Shown: piece after piece, positions 10,953 through 22,757 of the stretch
How the letters are laid out: every line of letters begins with the position of its first letter
Numbering within the stretch: the first letter of the stretch is position 1
Assembly (NCBI GenBank): GCA_036768485.1
Contig: JAVLUZ010000154.1
Coordinates: 37,400,042-37,464,041, forward strand
Direction: 5' to 3'
Length of the DNA: 64,000 nucleotides
Origin: Mermis nigrescens
Taxonomy: Eukaryota; Nematoda; Enoplea; Mermithida; Mermithidae
Position numbers and translations under genes: made by a program
Notes under the pieces: model-generated
What the model saw: the letters and a program-made list of their open reading frames with translations, nothing else
What the model was told of the DNA's origin: nothing
Databases searched by the model: none

Positions 10953-12105
10953 GTGAGCCGACATTATATCGCACGACATTAGAGCGCCGACATTAGAGCG
11001 CGCGACATTAGAGCGCAGCAATAATAGATGTCTTTCACGTAACTTTACAAAACTTTTATGCTAATAAATGAAAGAATTCGCCCGTTAAAGCTTCACAGAC
11101 AAAACGAGCATGCCTTTGAAAAAGTCCTACTGTATCTTACACTCGAAACAATTTGCAATGATTCATATATTTACTTTCCGATTCGGAATTGGATACGCTT
11201 TCTGTTATAACGGGGCAAAGTTAACTACCTACGCATGAATATCTCGGTATCAGGTAGTGATAAATGCATGCGGTTTCTTTTGTTTTGTAAAGCAATGAAC
11301 AGACTTTTGAATTCTTTCTTTACTTTCTGGTTGAGTTGTACACTGGTTGAATTAGTGGATGTACGAAAGTAGAAATTTTGACTTTTTTATTTGCCTTTGG
11401 AAGAAGTACAGTTACTTTTGAAGCAGTAGGTTTTGTGTAACGCCATTATACCCTTTTCACTTATTTTATTGACACAGATTACGGTATTCATTTTCACAAT
11501 TATTCAAATTGTACGCATTTATTGTAAGTTGTGCAAATCAAGCGTGAAATTTATTGCTGCAGTAAACAATCATAAAACTGCAGTAAATGAGCAAAAGATC
11601 AAAATTTGTGTAAACTTATTCTGAATTTTTGTGTCAAGAAAATAAGTGGAAAGGGTATAGTTCCATTAAAAAGTTTATGAAAAGCTACAAAATAATGTCC
11701 TAAAATGACACCCTTACTACCGTAGTTTTAGAGCTGTAGGTGTTAGAACACAGATCAGTCTACTCCATTGCACAAAAGATGTTTAAATTAACGTCAAAAT
11801 TTTTTAAATAAGTAACACCTACAACTTTAAAACTAGTATAGCAAGGGGTCGTTTGTAGACACTGTTTCTCAGAGCATTTATGTCACTTACCAGCCACTTC
11901 TGAACCAAACAAGAAATTTAACTGATTTTCGGAATGTATGCTAGGTATAATTTTGTACACCAATTTCTAGAAACAGAAAGTTACAATTTTTTTGTGGGAA
12001 AGGAAAAGTCTATGTCTGCCTCCATGACGCACCGTTGTAACTGCACTTTAATGTCGGCGCTCTAATGTCGGCGCTCTAATGTCGTGCGCTCTAACGTCTG
12101 TGTGC
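10953..12105. mobile_element. Foldback-like element 1 with inverted minisatellite arms
   Basis: The left arm (10953-11015) is a tandem array of GACATTAGAGCGC units. The right arm (12047-12105) is the inverse array, units GCGCTCTAATGTC. Inside the left arm the sequence (AATAGATGTCTTTCACGTAA, then AACGAGCATGCCTTTGAAAA) is shared with the element at 12897. Arms made of short tandem repeats are the hallmark of Foldback-type DNA transposons. No transposase is present, so this copy is non-autonomous. Confidence 0.65.
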
Positions 12106-12531
12106 CCTATTTCACAGTAAATATGATATCGAGTGCATTACATTCTTGCAAACTGTCAGCATTTCAACGAATTAGAAGATTGTTTATGATGCAAAGAAGC
12201 ATTCACTTATCACTTGAGCACTTAAATGACGACAGAATTTTGAGTGTCCGAAAATTCTTATAAGATCAAAAAAATTGATAATGTGGGGATAAACATCGCT
12301 TTTCACCATTAATCATCTGTCTATAACCGAAATCAAAAGTTAACAAAAAGGCAAAATTTTCGAACCGGAATTCTGAAGGTTAGTCCAATTTTAAAACGTC
12401 TGCTGACTCCGCTGATACCTACATAGTTGTGAACCATTTTTTGAAATTAATTTGAATATTCAAAATAAGATGATTCACGAGTTTGCTTAAAGCGAGTGTA
12501 ATTAATATAAATTAAATAAATAAAGAAAACC

Positions 12532-12697
12532 TATAGTCTGTTTCACATAACTTCGTGCAAAAATTCTAAGAATTTTCAACGACAGTAAGTCAAGGGTTAC
12601 GCTAATATATCATATCAATGCTATAATCGCAATCTGTCAGCTTATTGTCGGAGATAGTTTTAAAATTTATGACCGAAGTTGTGTGAAACAGACTATA
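12532..12697. mobile_element. Palindromic MITE, copy 1
   Basis: 166 bp with terminal inverted repeats TATAGTCTGTTTCACA and TGTGAAACAGACTATA. The centre contains CAATGCTATAATCGCAATCT. TA at both edges suggests a Tc1/mariner-type TA target. Other copies are at 22082, 26546 and 59718. Confidence 0.8.
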
Positions 12698-12896
12698 CAC
12701 CCGCCTTCAGCATACTTAGGCTTAAGTCAGGCATAAGCCCGACCTCACTGTTTAAAAAAGGGTCTGGTCTAAACTTGCTTAGCCAAGTCCAAAACAATCT
12801 GGTTCAGCCCGACATAAACCGAAAGCAATATTTTGACATATAACGGCAAACTTCAATGCCGAACGTTTCCTACGTCACGAGTTTAGCCCAGCTTGG

Positions 12897-14355
12897 TGAG
12901 CCGACATTAGAGCGCAGCGACATTAGAGCGCAGCGACATTAGAGCGCAGCGACAATAGAGCGCGCGACATTAGAGCACAGCCATAATATATGTTTTTCAC
13001 GTAACTTTACAAAACTTTTATGCTGATAAATGAAAGAATTCGCCGCTTAAAGGTTTACGGACAAAACGAGCATGCCTTTGAAAAAAGTCCTACTTTATCT
13101 TACACTCGAGACTATTTGCAACGATTCATATACTTTCCGATTCAGAATTGGATACGCTTTCTATTATAACGGGGCACTACGCATGAATATCTCGGTATCA
13201 GGTAGTGATAAATGCATGCGGTATCTTTTGTTTTGTGAAGCAATTTTTAAGCTTTTCTGTAGTGTTCTGGCTGCTCCTAAGTGATTTTTGATACGTTTTT
13301 AGACGCATTTTAAGCTTTTCTGCACTGTTCTGGCTGCTCCTAAGTGACTTTTGATGTGAAATTTTTTTGGAAAGTTTTTGAAAAGTTTTTGACATAATTT
13401 GTTTGTCACAGAAGTTATCAAAATTGCATTGAATTTTGCCTCTTAATCTGCACTTAAAATGTCAAAGCGTCGCATACACGTAGTAGCAGATAAATTTACT
13501 CTTCTGGCAGAGCTGTAAAATGGTCACGTATACAAAATATGCTGGAAGGCGCGAAGCGCCCAAGAAAATATGGTTGGGGGTTAAGGGGACGCGCTGAAGG
13601 ACCGCTTGACGGGGTCTGAGGCGGAGCAGCATGAAATTTTGAATTGTTGGAGTTTTAAAGAAACAAGGTAACGATAAAAAATTAAGGATTTTAAGTCACA
13701 ACTAAAATTTGTATTTGAATTTACATAACTCACCTCACCAACATTTCCATTAATGATTAGCAAACTTCCATTCCATCCACGAAGTATGACCCTCACATTT
13801 AGGCTTTTTTCTGCACGGGTCCCTCTGCACCGGTGCACAAATTCCGAAAAAATGTTTCATCTAGAAAATTTTTGTGCACTCTATATTTTTTGCTGAAATT
13901 CTACTAGCTTGATTTTTATCCCGAAACAAGTCTCTATGATTTTTTTGAACTCCAAGTCGTTTGTATGCAGAAAAGTCATTCTATCTACCAGTTATTAATT
14001 TTCTGTACAACAAAATTCTAAACTCCTCATCCTCAGAAACGGATCTGATATTTTCTGATCAAGATATTTCCTATTTCAATTTTAGTCATAACTGAAAAAT
14101 GAAAAAAGAAAGAACGAAAGAAAGAAAACGCTTCAGATTTGAAGCATTTTCTTCTTTCGTTCTTTCTTTTTTATTTTCTCTGTTAATCTCGCATTTTTCA
14201 AAAAATTTCCGGTCTCAATAGGGCCTCTTAAATCCGCCAGTGCATATACGCTCTAATGTCGGCGCTCTAATGTCGCGCGCTCTAATGTCGCGCGCTCTAA
14301 TGTCGCGCGCTCTAATGTCGGCGCTCTAATGTCGTGCGCTCTAATGTCTGCATGT
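12897..14355. mobile_element. Foldback-like element 2 with inverted minisatellite arms
   Basis: Left array 12897-12980 (units like GACATTAGAGCGCAGC) and inverse right array 14249-14355 (units TCTAATGTCGCGCGC). The interior next to the left arm repeats that of element 1. A strong separate hairpin lies near the right arm (14100-14182: GAAAGAACGAAAGAAAG-type arm, loop CAGATTTGAAGC, inverse arm). A GGCGCGAAGCGCC motif occurs at 13548-13560. Confidence 0.65.
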
Positions 14356-14398
14356 CAGCCCAGCTTAGACCGCAGATTACTAAAAGCGGATTATAACC

Positions 14399-14765
14399 AT
14401 GCGTTTTCTTGAAAGGGGGTTTGTGGAATGGCAACTGATCCTCGCAAAACGGCTGCGTGCGACCCCCAGAATTGTCAATTTTTTTGTAAAAATTGTAAAA
14501 GGTGTGCTTTGCGTTTTAAGATCGTTTTTGGCTCAAAAGTCTCAAATTTTCAGCGCTTGGCACCGCACACGTTTTTTGACTATGTTTCGTTCAATTGACT
14601 CGATTTTCTTAAGTTTTATAGAAATTTTTTATGTGTTATGTTCTAAAATGAATGAGCATTGTCCGAAACGTCAGAAAAACAGTGTTTTTGATGTTTACCC
14701 ATCGTTTTTTAGCCCAAAAAGGCACTTTTTAGACATTTTTTTGGCCTGACCCCAAGAATTCCCAC
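14399..14765 (-). repeat. Rpt-A copy, reverse orientation
   Basis: Minus-oriented: CGTTTTTGGCTCAAAAGTCT, CAGCGCTTGGCACC, then GCCCAAAAAGGCACTTTTT and ATTCCCACGCTGTATGTATG. It ends only about 50 bp from the exon 18 donor. Confidence 0.8.
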
Positions 14766-14818
14766 GCTGTATGTATGACATAGCCTGCTATAATTATACT
14801 CTATGATAATAGACTCAC

Positions 14819-15453
14819 CAATTAGCATAATGTATCCCAATATCGTCGTGCTGTAAAAGATTGGGAATGTGAAAAAGAAATAGATTAGGCAGAGCAAACA
14901 TGTCGCGATGCCCGCAGAGGCCCATATTGAAGCCAAAACTGCCCAACTTATGCCGAATCGGGAGACGCTGGAAACTGAATGTTCAGAATATGGTTCAATT
15001 TCTGTTAAGGCAACGTAATTGCTACACTTTCCACACGAAACCATATCAGTGCAGGATGAAGCTACTGTATGAGCCACGCCTAAACTATCCTTCAAAATCA
15101 CTTCTTCAATATTGAGAAATAGACCTGAGCCATTATTCCACGTACCTACTTTCTGTGATTGATAAGTGCCATCCTGATCCCTGAATAATATGTTCACGGA
15201 ATATTCCAATTCAAAAATTCTAGATTTACCAAAGTTCGCCCAAATCTTGTCCTTTGTCCGATCGTGTGTGTACGAGAAATTATCTGATTTTAATACTTCG
15301 AAAAAAGTGGCTCGGTAATCCTTATCACTGGGGTTGCAATCCGACAGTGTGTTCATTGAATGAATCGCTCTGTTTGGACACTTTTTATCTAGATATTTTC
15401 TGGTGGCTCCGGCCAAAGCATAAACCGACGATACGGTTAGGAAGACGGATTGA
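14819..15453 (-). CDS. Receptor exon 18: end of VFT5, linker, TM1, start of TM2
   Basis: Acceptor CAGTTTTTCAG at 15454 with one leading base completes the phase-2 codon of exon 17. It begins SQSVFLTVSSVYALAGATRK, the helix typical of the end of a class C VFT, and reaches the final strand QKVGTWNNGSGLFL (canonical VGxW). The linker contains CTDMVSCGKC and there is no nine-cysteine domain. TM1 is WAVLASIWASAGIATCLLCL, and TM2 begins TTILGYIMLIG. Donor ATT G|GTGAGT at 14818. No intron lies before VGTW here, unlike in modules 1-4. Confidence 0.9.
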
Positions 15454-15680
15454 CTGAAAAACTGATTGGCTCTTGCAGGTAGAATCGAAAAGCAAAGCAA
15501 ACTTGACAGAAAGATATTTGAGGGAGGAAAGTAAAAATTATAGAACAAAAATGCAAAAAGGGCACAGAGATGGCAAATATGACTACAACTTGTACAAATG
15601 TTAGACAAAATCACCTTTTCTTATTAAAGTGTAAGAAAGTGCATAAGCTTTGTGTCATCCAGCTTGCCAGTCACTCCTAG

Positions 15681-16040
15681 CAGGGCCGTAATCAAGGGGG
15701 TGGCCGCCCCCCATGACCAGAAAACAAATTTTGAAAGGTAATATAATGCACGGAAAGATGGAAAAATCGCATGTCTTTGTCATAAAATCTTCAAATTTTC
15801 GACGCTTTCCGCCGTATGTACGTCAAGTATTTTTGCCTCAAGCGCGACCGAAAAAATGATACTTTTTATAGCCTGTTAAGTGAGAAATTTTTTTTAAAGT
15901 TCGAATTTTATGATCATAGATGAGCGTGTCGAAAAACATTAAAAAATGTGGTTTTTGTGAGCTATCCCGACGAATACTCCGAGATATAGACCAGTTTATG
16001 TTGGGTCCGCCTCCTTGGCCGAATCCTGGATACGGGCCTG
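15681..16040. mobile_element. CAGGGCCGTA-type MITE
   Basis: The ends are inverted: CAGGGCCGTAATCAAGGGGG at the left and ATCCTGGATACGGGCCTG at the right. Internal CGACGCTTTCCGCCGTA is a decayed form of the palindrome seen in Rpt-A. Related pieces occur near 25674, 48915 and 57579. Confidence 0.55.
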
Positions 16041-16204
16041 AATTATAGTAATTAGACTACTCACCTTTTAAAATCTTTTTTAACTCTTTTCAAAATCAAA
16101 TCTCAATTTTTTATTCGAATTTACAGTAGAAATGCGCGACAAACAAACTAATCTAATAGGATGTACGTCGAATCGAAGAAGTTGTCACATTAAATGTAGA
16201 ATAA

Positions 16205-16495
16205 ATGCGACCATACATGCACGTGAGAGTTTTGGGGTATAGCTAAACCCCCAGAATAACAAAATGGAAAATTTTCTGGAGGAATTGAGGCAAAATGAAG
16301 ACCATTAATGGATGAAATTGAAAATTTTCTACAAAAGTACTTTAAATTGACCAAAAACTGTGTAATAACGTAGTTTTGACGCTATTTTATCAATTGAACC
16401 AGTTTGTGAGGTGATTTTGGCCAATAAAAGCTCAATTTTTGACCCTCATACTGATTGACTGACCCCCTCCAGATCGTCTTGCTGTGCGTCAATAA
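16205..16495 (+). repeat. Rpt-C copy
   Basis: Runs from GACCATACATGCACGTGAG (16210-16228) through CCCCCAGAATAACAAAATGG and TTGTGAGGTGATTTTGGCC to CTTGCTGTGCGTCAA. Confidence 0.7.
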
Positions 16496-16579
16496 ATGCG
16501 ACCCTCTGATCGACCTTGACCGGAAATTAATAAAAATGTCCATTTATGTAGACAAGTGAATAATTGAGTAGGTGCCTAC

Positions 16580-17216
16580 CTTTGTTTGACATTTTCTACG
16601 CTCATTTTCTCCCTACCATTGCAACGTTGCGAGTAAGGCTTAGTAAATTTATCAGCGTGGACACATTGAAAGTGTTCCTGCCAAAATTCTTTAAACCAAG
16701 CATCCGGTATTGGTGCGTGCGAATTTGGCGTTAACCTTGTCAAAAAGTGTAGAAAGTCCCTTGAATTTTCCGATTTTAATTGTATAGCCAAGATACCTTG
16801 TCCTAATCGTACTAAATTTATTCTAAATTTCTCGCTTTTAATTAAATCTTCATCTAGTTTCAGCACGAATAAAAACCGTCCGATCGTAACCCGTTCTTCA
16901 ATCATAGCTTCCATGAGAACATGAAATTCGTCGGCTTCCAAAAAAGTAAAAATGGCTCTTGATCCGGTTGTCATAATTAATCGTCTCACTAAAATCTGGT
17001 AGCGTTCTTTGAGGCTTAATCTATCGTCTGACTTTCCTCTCGTATAAACTGTTAAAGATTTAAACGAGCAAATAGTGCTGTGAGCCAATTTTTTCTCAAA
17101 ATAATTCGAAAAACGTTCATTCTGCGCATCGTAGATTATGCTGATGGAAGACCATTGCATCGCAATAGCAATTTTCAGAAAAATTTCCGCATCCGTTTCT
17201 TCTGGCGATGCAGCAC
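16580..17216 (-). CDS. Receptor exon 17: lobe 2 of VFT5
   Basis: Acceptor TTGATATCAG at 17217 with two leading bases fits a phase-1 donor of exon 16. It starts AASPEETDAEIFLKIAIAMQ, then WSSISIIYDAQNE, matching the class C A-x-A-M-x-x-[IL]-x-x-x-x-W-x-x-[VI] lobe-2 entry. It ends at WFKEFWQEHFQCVHADKF, the family's [WF]-x-x-[FY]-[WF]-x-x-x-F-x-C motif, and the phase-2 donor AAAG|GTAGGC. Confidence 0.85.
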
Positions 17217-18594
17217 CTGATATCAAAACTTCATTAATCGGATTTTGTAAATGGGGTAGTACCAAAAATATGAGGCATTCAGAAAATTTCAAGGCTCAGA
17301 ATTGAAAAATTTATCAATAACAAATTTCGGCTTTTTCTTTTTCACGCTCACGTTATACAATGGCACAAAATAGCAAAAAAACAGCAAATATGTTCCGAAG
17401 ACTGTATCAGAAAGCCTAATTCATTCGCAGATCTAACTGGGGATCGGAAGGATTAATGTCTTCTATAGAGCACGGGAATTGGAGGATCAGTCCCGAAAAA
17501 ATTTTATAAATTGCCTTTTTTCGTTTTTATTGATAGTTATGCGTCAAAAAAATTATTTTTTGACGTTTCAGACGATGGTCGTTCTTCCTAACATACAAAC
17601 ATATAAAATTTCAAAAGAATATTACAAAAATTTGAATAAATTAGACAAGCAGTCATTATGAAGGCTTTAAATCCCCGACGTCTCCTAAGAACACGTATGC
17701 TGTCTTTTCAAAGCCTACATGCTTTGATCTATGTGTGGAAGTAATGCAGATGTACATATTGCTCATCAGACATATTGCTTATCAGAGAAATTTAAGCATT
17801 TTATATATGCATAGCATTTTTCCAAATTACTTTAACTTCTACATTTTTAAATTGCGGAGTTACAGAAGTTTAGAATTAATTGTTTTTCTATTCTGTTCGA
17901 TTAGAAAAAATATTCACACAACGAATGTTTCCCTCTACGGATACTTTAAATATGAACATGAGTTTCACCGCTTCTTTTATAAATTTTGATATGTGAACTT
18001 ACGCTACGTTTTTTATGTTACTGCATTTTTGCTAAATATTTATTTCCAAGCTGTTCCATTGAAATGCAGAAAGTATTTTATAACAGTCTGTTTCACTTAG
18101 TTGAGAGCTGCTTGAATAAGTTCAAATCGTTTACAAAAGTGTTGTAAATACTACCGAGTTATACTAAGATAATTTTTTCAATTGTCGAGCAGCCAAATTA
18201 TAGCAGACTTCTAAGTCACTTTTATAGCCTAATTTATGCGAACTAAATTTAGTGAAAAGCCCTCGAATAGGTGAAGCAGATTGTGGTAAAAGTAATACAT
18301 GATATTTTCTCTAAACTCAACATTGCTCTTTATTCACTTATTCGATTTTAGGAATTTATCATATGCATAATAATTTTAATGGCTATGTTTTAATTATTTC
18401 TGAAATCACGAGAAATTCAGAGAACGCTATGATTACGATTGATTTCGATTACCATTGCTATGATTGAATCATTATTGAGTGAGTATAATTAGGACTGACT
18501 TATAATTAAATTATTAAACTTAGTTGAATTCATTAAATTTAACTAAATTTAGAATATAATCACGATTGACAAAAATTATCTTGTTACGTCATAC
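17217..18594 (-). other. Intron 16
   Basis: Donor TTG A|GTATGA (phase 1) at 18594. A truncated Rpt-A lies at 17460-17660 (GACGTTTCAGACGATGGTCG, then ATACAAACATATAAAATTTC). The rest, 17670-18594, is plain AT-rich sequence. Confidence 0.5.
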
Positions 18595-19345
18595 TCAAAA
18601 AATTTCCGGAATCAAAACTGATGGGAGCCGGTCGCAGGCTTATTTGAGCTATACCCATTAAATGGAAGGCGTTAAACAGTGATGAAAATGGTCTTGAACC
18701 AATAACGCCGACTATATTTTCGGGTGTTAAAAACAGTCGATCTTTGAAAGACTTTTCTTCACTATGCGGAGAAATATTTAATAAGTCGAAAAAGTCTGCT
18801 GAAGCCTTTGCTTCGTTTGAGCAAGAATCAATGATCAAAGCGCCGAGGTGTAAATTGCGATTAGACGCTTGCATGAAATAATTGATGCGATTCAGGGCGA
18901 ACAAAAAACCGAACAAGTTCTGAAAACCAGATAGCATCTTCAGCCTTTGACCGCACGAAAATCTTTCGCGATCAAAATCACGCAAGGGAAAAAACGCAAC
19001 TATATAGAGATTTTGTGGGCTTGGCAGAAAAATTGATCGATTCATTAATCGGTTATTTAAATTTATCGTAATGTTTGAGCAGAAATCGAAACCTGACTCA
19101 AATTTGACCTGATCATCGTTAGATTTGGACAGGTCTACTGGAACAAATTCGTCTTTGGCTATTGGAGCCATTGGAGGCGGAGCACCGAAGGCCATTTTTC
19201 GCTGAAAAATATGCTTACAACGATGAGGACATTGATCCAAATTGAAACAAGTCGATGCTTCATTCGCAGTATTAGAAGAAACATTGTTCTTAAAGCTCTG
19301 AGCCGCGGATCTCATTTTAAGCTGATTATCTTCAAAGATACCAAT
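18595..19345 (-). CDS. Receptor exon 16: end of VFT4, linker, lobe 1 of VFT5
   Basis: Acceptor TTTTCAG at 19346, phase 0. It begins IGIFEDNQLKMRSAAQ, the final strand of VFT4, continuing exon 15 (GYEYRS). The linker has CFNLDQCPHRCKH. VFT5 then starts: LYIVAFFPLRDF, SCGQRLKMLSGFQNLFGF (family Cys), LHLGALIIDSCSNEAK (family DSC motif) and VVGVIGSRPFSSLFNAFH-like text, here NIVGVIGSRPFSSLFN. The fact that one exon holds the end of one module and the start of the next shows the two VFTs are in a single protein. Confidence 0.92.
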
Positions 19346-20448
19346 CTGAAAATAATACTTAATTGACAATAATAAATTTAATTGACAATAATACATTTAT
19401 ATAAATTAGTAGGTGATGTTTGCACGTTCCATTATTTTATCCTTTTTACATTAATTAAAATAATATAAATTCAAAAGAAAAAACAAGAATCAGACCCGAA
19501 ATTTAATTTAGCCTACGCTACAGAGCAGTGACACCTTGGATTTCCATAAGGGAGAGGCGGTACAACTTTTCAGAAAACAGTCAAAATTAGGTCCAAAAAC
19601 TTGTCCTCCACGATCATAATAGCGTTTTTTCGATGTTTTATCTTGTCTACTTCCATTTAAAATCATTAAGAATATTTTTCCGAAAAATTTTAAAAGTTTT
19701 CTGTTTCAATTCCGATCGAAAAAATCATTAAATTTCTTTACCTTTAGCGAAAATATGGCGCGAAGCGGCGGAAAATTTGTGAAATTTAGGCGGATGGACG
19801 TTCAGAAGCTTGAATTGCTGCTCGATTTCATGTATTTGTACCAATTGACGCGGAGCGTGCAAAATTTTCGCAAGTATGCTCCAAAATAGAAGTAAAGTGT
19901 GCTGAAATAGCTGTTTCTACTCTTCGTATCCTTTTAAAGCCTAATCGTGCAACAATTTGGCTTCCGGACTGCCATAAAAGTAAATAAATGTCATTAATAG
20001 GTATCCGGCGCGAAACGCCATAAAATTTGAGAAATCACGAGTACGATCAATGACGAGCAACAAATCATTGTGAATTCCATATCTATTCTTTACCTCGCCA
20101 TATCTCGCCAACTATTTTGGGCCTATGGAAGGGGAGGCAACCGCCCTTGTCCTACCTTAAACCCGTCCAGCTAAAAGGATTTTTGAAAAAAACTAGAATT
20201 CGAGTTACAATTCTCATGATTAATGACTTAGCTGCAGTGCTTCATTGTTGTTGTTCGTTATCGATTTCACCAGCTTTCTGCTTTTTTTGTCAAATGCAAG
20301 ATACATTTCAAACACTTGTTGAATTCTTGAGCTTTATGTGACAAATCCTCTGCTGTTCATTTCGATGCGTATCATAAAAAGACTGATAAATAATCGTTGT
20401 AACTATTTTGAGAAAAACAACTAAATTTTTCATTTAATTTTAACTAAC
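19346..20448 (-). other. Intron 15 with a hAT-like repeat
   Basis: Phase-0 intron. It holds a diverged element at about 19530-20170 related to the 32433-33050 MITE (TATGGCGCGAAGCGGCGGAA; ends like GGGAGAGGCGGTAC and GAGGCAACCGCCC). Confidence 0.5.
19530..20170. mobile_element. Diverged hAT-like MITE
   Basis: Collinear with the element at 32433-33050: CCAAAAACTTGTCC, TAGCGTTTTTTCGATGTTTT, TGGCGCGAAGCGGCGG, GGCGCGAAACGCC, and the closing TTTTGGGCCTATGGAAGGGG. The ends are too decayed to show a target duplication. Confidence 0.55.
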
Positions 20449-20901
20449 CGATCTGTATTCATAGCCGTCTGGCGTCTGTACTAAATTCATGATATGCGCG
20501 GCTTGTCCATTGAATTGTCCACCGTCGCCAGAAAAATCGAATTTATGCCCATTCAAGTCAATAAACTGTTTATTTTTTGTATTTTCTAACATTTTTGCAC
20601 GAAATTCCTTCAGAAAAGACGGATTACTATGATTTGAATCAGTCCTGACATTCCATAAGTAGTTTTTGAATGATTGGCAAAGTATAAGCTCGCTGCAATG
20701 CTCTCTTATTATACTGGCGAGGCCTTGCAAGCTACTGTGGACGGCGTTTGCGATGTTCATCAAATAAGCACCAGCAAAAAAATTATGGAAATAAGCGGCT
20801 CGAATGCTCGATTTGCACTCTAACATATTATTGAAATTGCAACCGAACACATCTTTAGTGAATATTTGAACCCAAGGGTCATTGAAGTCCTCGTTTTTGG
20901 G
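20449..20901 (-). CDS. Receptor exon 15: distal part of VFT4 lobes
   Basis: Acceptor ATATTTCAG at 20902, phase 0. PKNEDFNDPWVQIFTKDVFG supplies the [WP]-x-x-[FI]-x-x-x-x-F-x-C motif, followed by GAYLMNIANAVHSSLQGLAS, the terminal VFT helix, and NGHKFDFSGDGGQFNGQAAH, typical of the region before the last strand. It ends GYEYRS at donor TCG|GTTAGT (20448), phase 0, and joins exon 16 directly. Confidence 0.92.
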
Positions 20902-21084
20902 CTGAAATATCGAACAGCACATTACATATCGTTTTTTGTCCTTCCGTGCTGTGATATGGTGTTTCAAATATTAATTAAAGTAGAACATTTAGGTTTCAGA
21001 AATTTGAAGTATTTAATCAAAAGATTCAATGCATGTGGCATACATGATCGATTATTAACCTTTAGCAGACTATGCGATATGATG

Positions 21085-21235
21085 ACCACAAGAGCGCGCA
21101 AATTCTGGGGGTCCGATGGAGCGATGCTTCCAAAAATAGCACCAAGAATTCATCTCTGGGAGTCTATCGATTTTTTGGGGAGTCCGTCGGATTCTGGGGG
21201 TTAATCAGACCCCCAGAACCCCCTACGAGTGGCTG
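21085..21235 (+). repeat. Rpt-D fragment
   Basis: Has the family text CAAATTCTGGGGGTCCGATGG, GGGAGTCTATCGATTTTTTG and CAGACCCCCAGAACC. Confidence 0.5.
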
Positions 21236-21496
21236 TCATACGTGGGCAGCAAGAAAATTCTGGGAAGTTGCAAGATTTTTTGAAGGTCAAAAATGGCCTC
21301 AAAAATGGTGGTATGGCGATAAAAACACCATTTTTCGACGTTTCTCATCAAGCACTATCCATTGGCATCAAAAAATTGCGAGAAAAACGAGAAAAATTTT
21401 CAAAAATTGAATTCTGGGTGGTATTTTGATTTCTGGGGGGGGTATTTTGGTTTCTGGGGTGGTGCATACCCCCGAACCCCCCACGCCCAGGTGTGG
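21236..21496 (+). repeat. Rpt-B copy
   Basis: Near-complete: CATACGTGGGCAGCAAG at the left, GGTGGTATGGCGATAAAAAC and CGACGTTTCTCATCAAGCAC inside, CACGCCCAGGTGTGG at the right. Confidence 0.85.
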
Positions 21497-21519
21497 TGGC
21501 TGTGACCAGACATCACATG

Positions 21520-21815
21520 GGGGATGGGGTTTCGGAGGGTCAAGACCAGACATGCACGTGGGGGCTTAGGGGTCTCCTGACCACCATAAGAATGGAAAAA
21601 TTGGAAAAATCTCGAGAAAATGAGGCAAAATAAAGGCAAAAAACGGATGATAATTGAAAATTTCCTCCAAAAGTGCATTAAATTAATCGGAAACTGTGTA
21701 ATAACGTAGTTTTAACGCTATTTTAGCATTTATACCAGTTTTTGAGGTCATTTTGGCTAAAAAGAAAGTTCAATTCTTGAGCCCTAGATCAGCCATGCTG
21801 TGCATCTATGATTAA
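21520..21815 (+). repeat. Rpt-C copy
   Basis: Left end near GACCAGACATGCACGTGGGG (21542-21561). Then GAGAAAATGAGGCAAAATAA, AACTGTGTAATAACGTAGTT, TTTTTGAGGTCATTTTGGC, and a right end CATGCTGTGCATCTATG. Confidence 0.85.
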
Positions 21816-22081
21816 AACTCCAGAACGGAAAAAGAAAGTTTTCTGAGAAAAATAGAACCCACTGAAGTCGACAAATGGATGAAAATTAAAAATGTTCTTT
21901 AAAAGCGCTCTAATTTGACCAGAAACTGAAAGAATTAGCATTTATACCAGTATTTAAGGTCGTTTGTCCCGAAAAAGATCAATTTTTGACCCCTACTCCA
22001 ACATATTAACATCCTTGATCGGCCACAGAATGAATCTAGCTGCGACTAAAACTGAGGAGCGCCATTTGAGGATGAAAGACC

Positions 22082-22244
22082 TATAGTCTGTTTCACATAA
22101 CCTCGTGCATAAATTCTAAGAATTTTCATCGAAGCCAAGGGCTAGGATAATTATATATCAGATCAATGCTATAATCGCAATCTGTCAGCTTATGGTCGGA
22201 GATAGTTTGAAAGTTTATGACCGAAGTTTTGTGAAACAGACTAA
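22082..22244. mobile_element. Palindromic MITE, copy 2
   Basis: Same ends (TATAGTCTGTTTCACATAA and TTTGTGAAACAGACTA) and same centre (CAATGCTATAATCGCAATCT) as copy 1. Confidence 0.8.
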
Positions 22245-22757
22245 AGATCTGTCGAAATGTCTTAACTCTGAAGCAGCAAAAGTAAGTTGTTCGCACTTTG
22301 ACTATGATTTGAACCGCCTCCTGCAAAAATTCTTTTCACTTAATAATATTTCCACATTTGCAAGCCTAATGACGAGTGAAAATAAACAACAAAAAGTGCG
22401 ATTCATGTATAGGAGCAATTCTACAGAAGTTAAACTATTCTTGATCATTTCCAATTATTAGTTTTGTAGAATTATTTGCACTCAAGTTTACAACATAGTT
22501 GCTATGATTGAACTCTTTAAGCTAAAAAACTTCATCATAAAATGAGGACCATTTATCGCTAAAAAATCTGATGGAAGATCTTAAATGTATTATTGATAAT
22601 CTTCATTTAGTCACTAAAAACGAAAGAATTCGGTGATTAATGATTACTAATTTTGATTATTTAAAGAAAAAAATTCATGAAAAACATATCTAATGACTTC
22701 AATGTAAAACAACTGTACTTCGCGTTAAAGATAAATTTGCTCCTAAAATTTATTGAC

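Larger units (their letters stand above)
9606..14818 (-). other. Intron 18, with two Foldback-like elements and a MITE
   Basis: A 5.2-kb phase-1 intron between the two halves of TM2. It carries Rpt-C (10015-10290), two Foldback-like elements (10953-12105 and 12897-14355), a TA-flanked MITE (12532-12697) and Rpt-A (14399-14765). 10300-10950 holds nothing recognised. Confidence 0.6.
15454..16579 (-). other. Intron 17 with a TIR repeat and Rpt-C
   Basis: Phase-2 intron with donor AG|GTAGGC at 16579. It holds a TIR element at 15681-16040 and an Rpt-C copy at 16205-16495. Confidence 0.6.
20902..22757 (-). other. Intron 14, dense with G-run repeats and a MITE
   Basis: Donor CAG|GTCAAT at 22757, phase 0. 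It contains Rpt-D (21085-21235), Rpt-B (21236-21496), Rpt-C (21520-21815) and the MITE (22082-22244). 22245-22757 holds nothing recognised. Confidence 0.6.

Noticed and set aside
14900..15457. Plus-strand ORFs opposite exon 18
   Set aside because: Antisense shadows of the well-supported VFT5/TM1 exon.
21072..21678. Several ORFs of 61-112 codons
   Set aside because: They recur wherever Rpt-B/C/D copies occur (for example 43404-43653 and 60549-60884), so they reflect repeat sequence.
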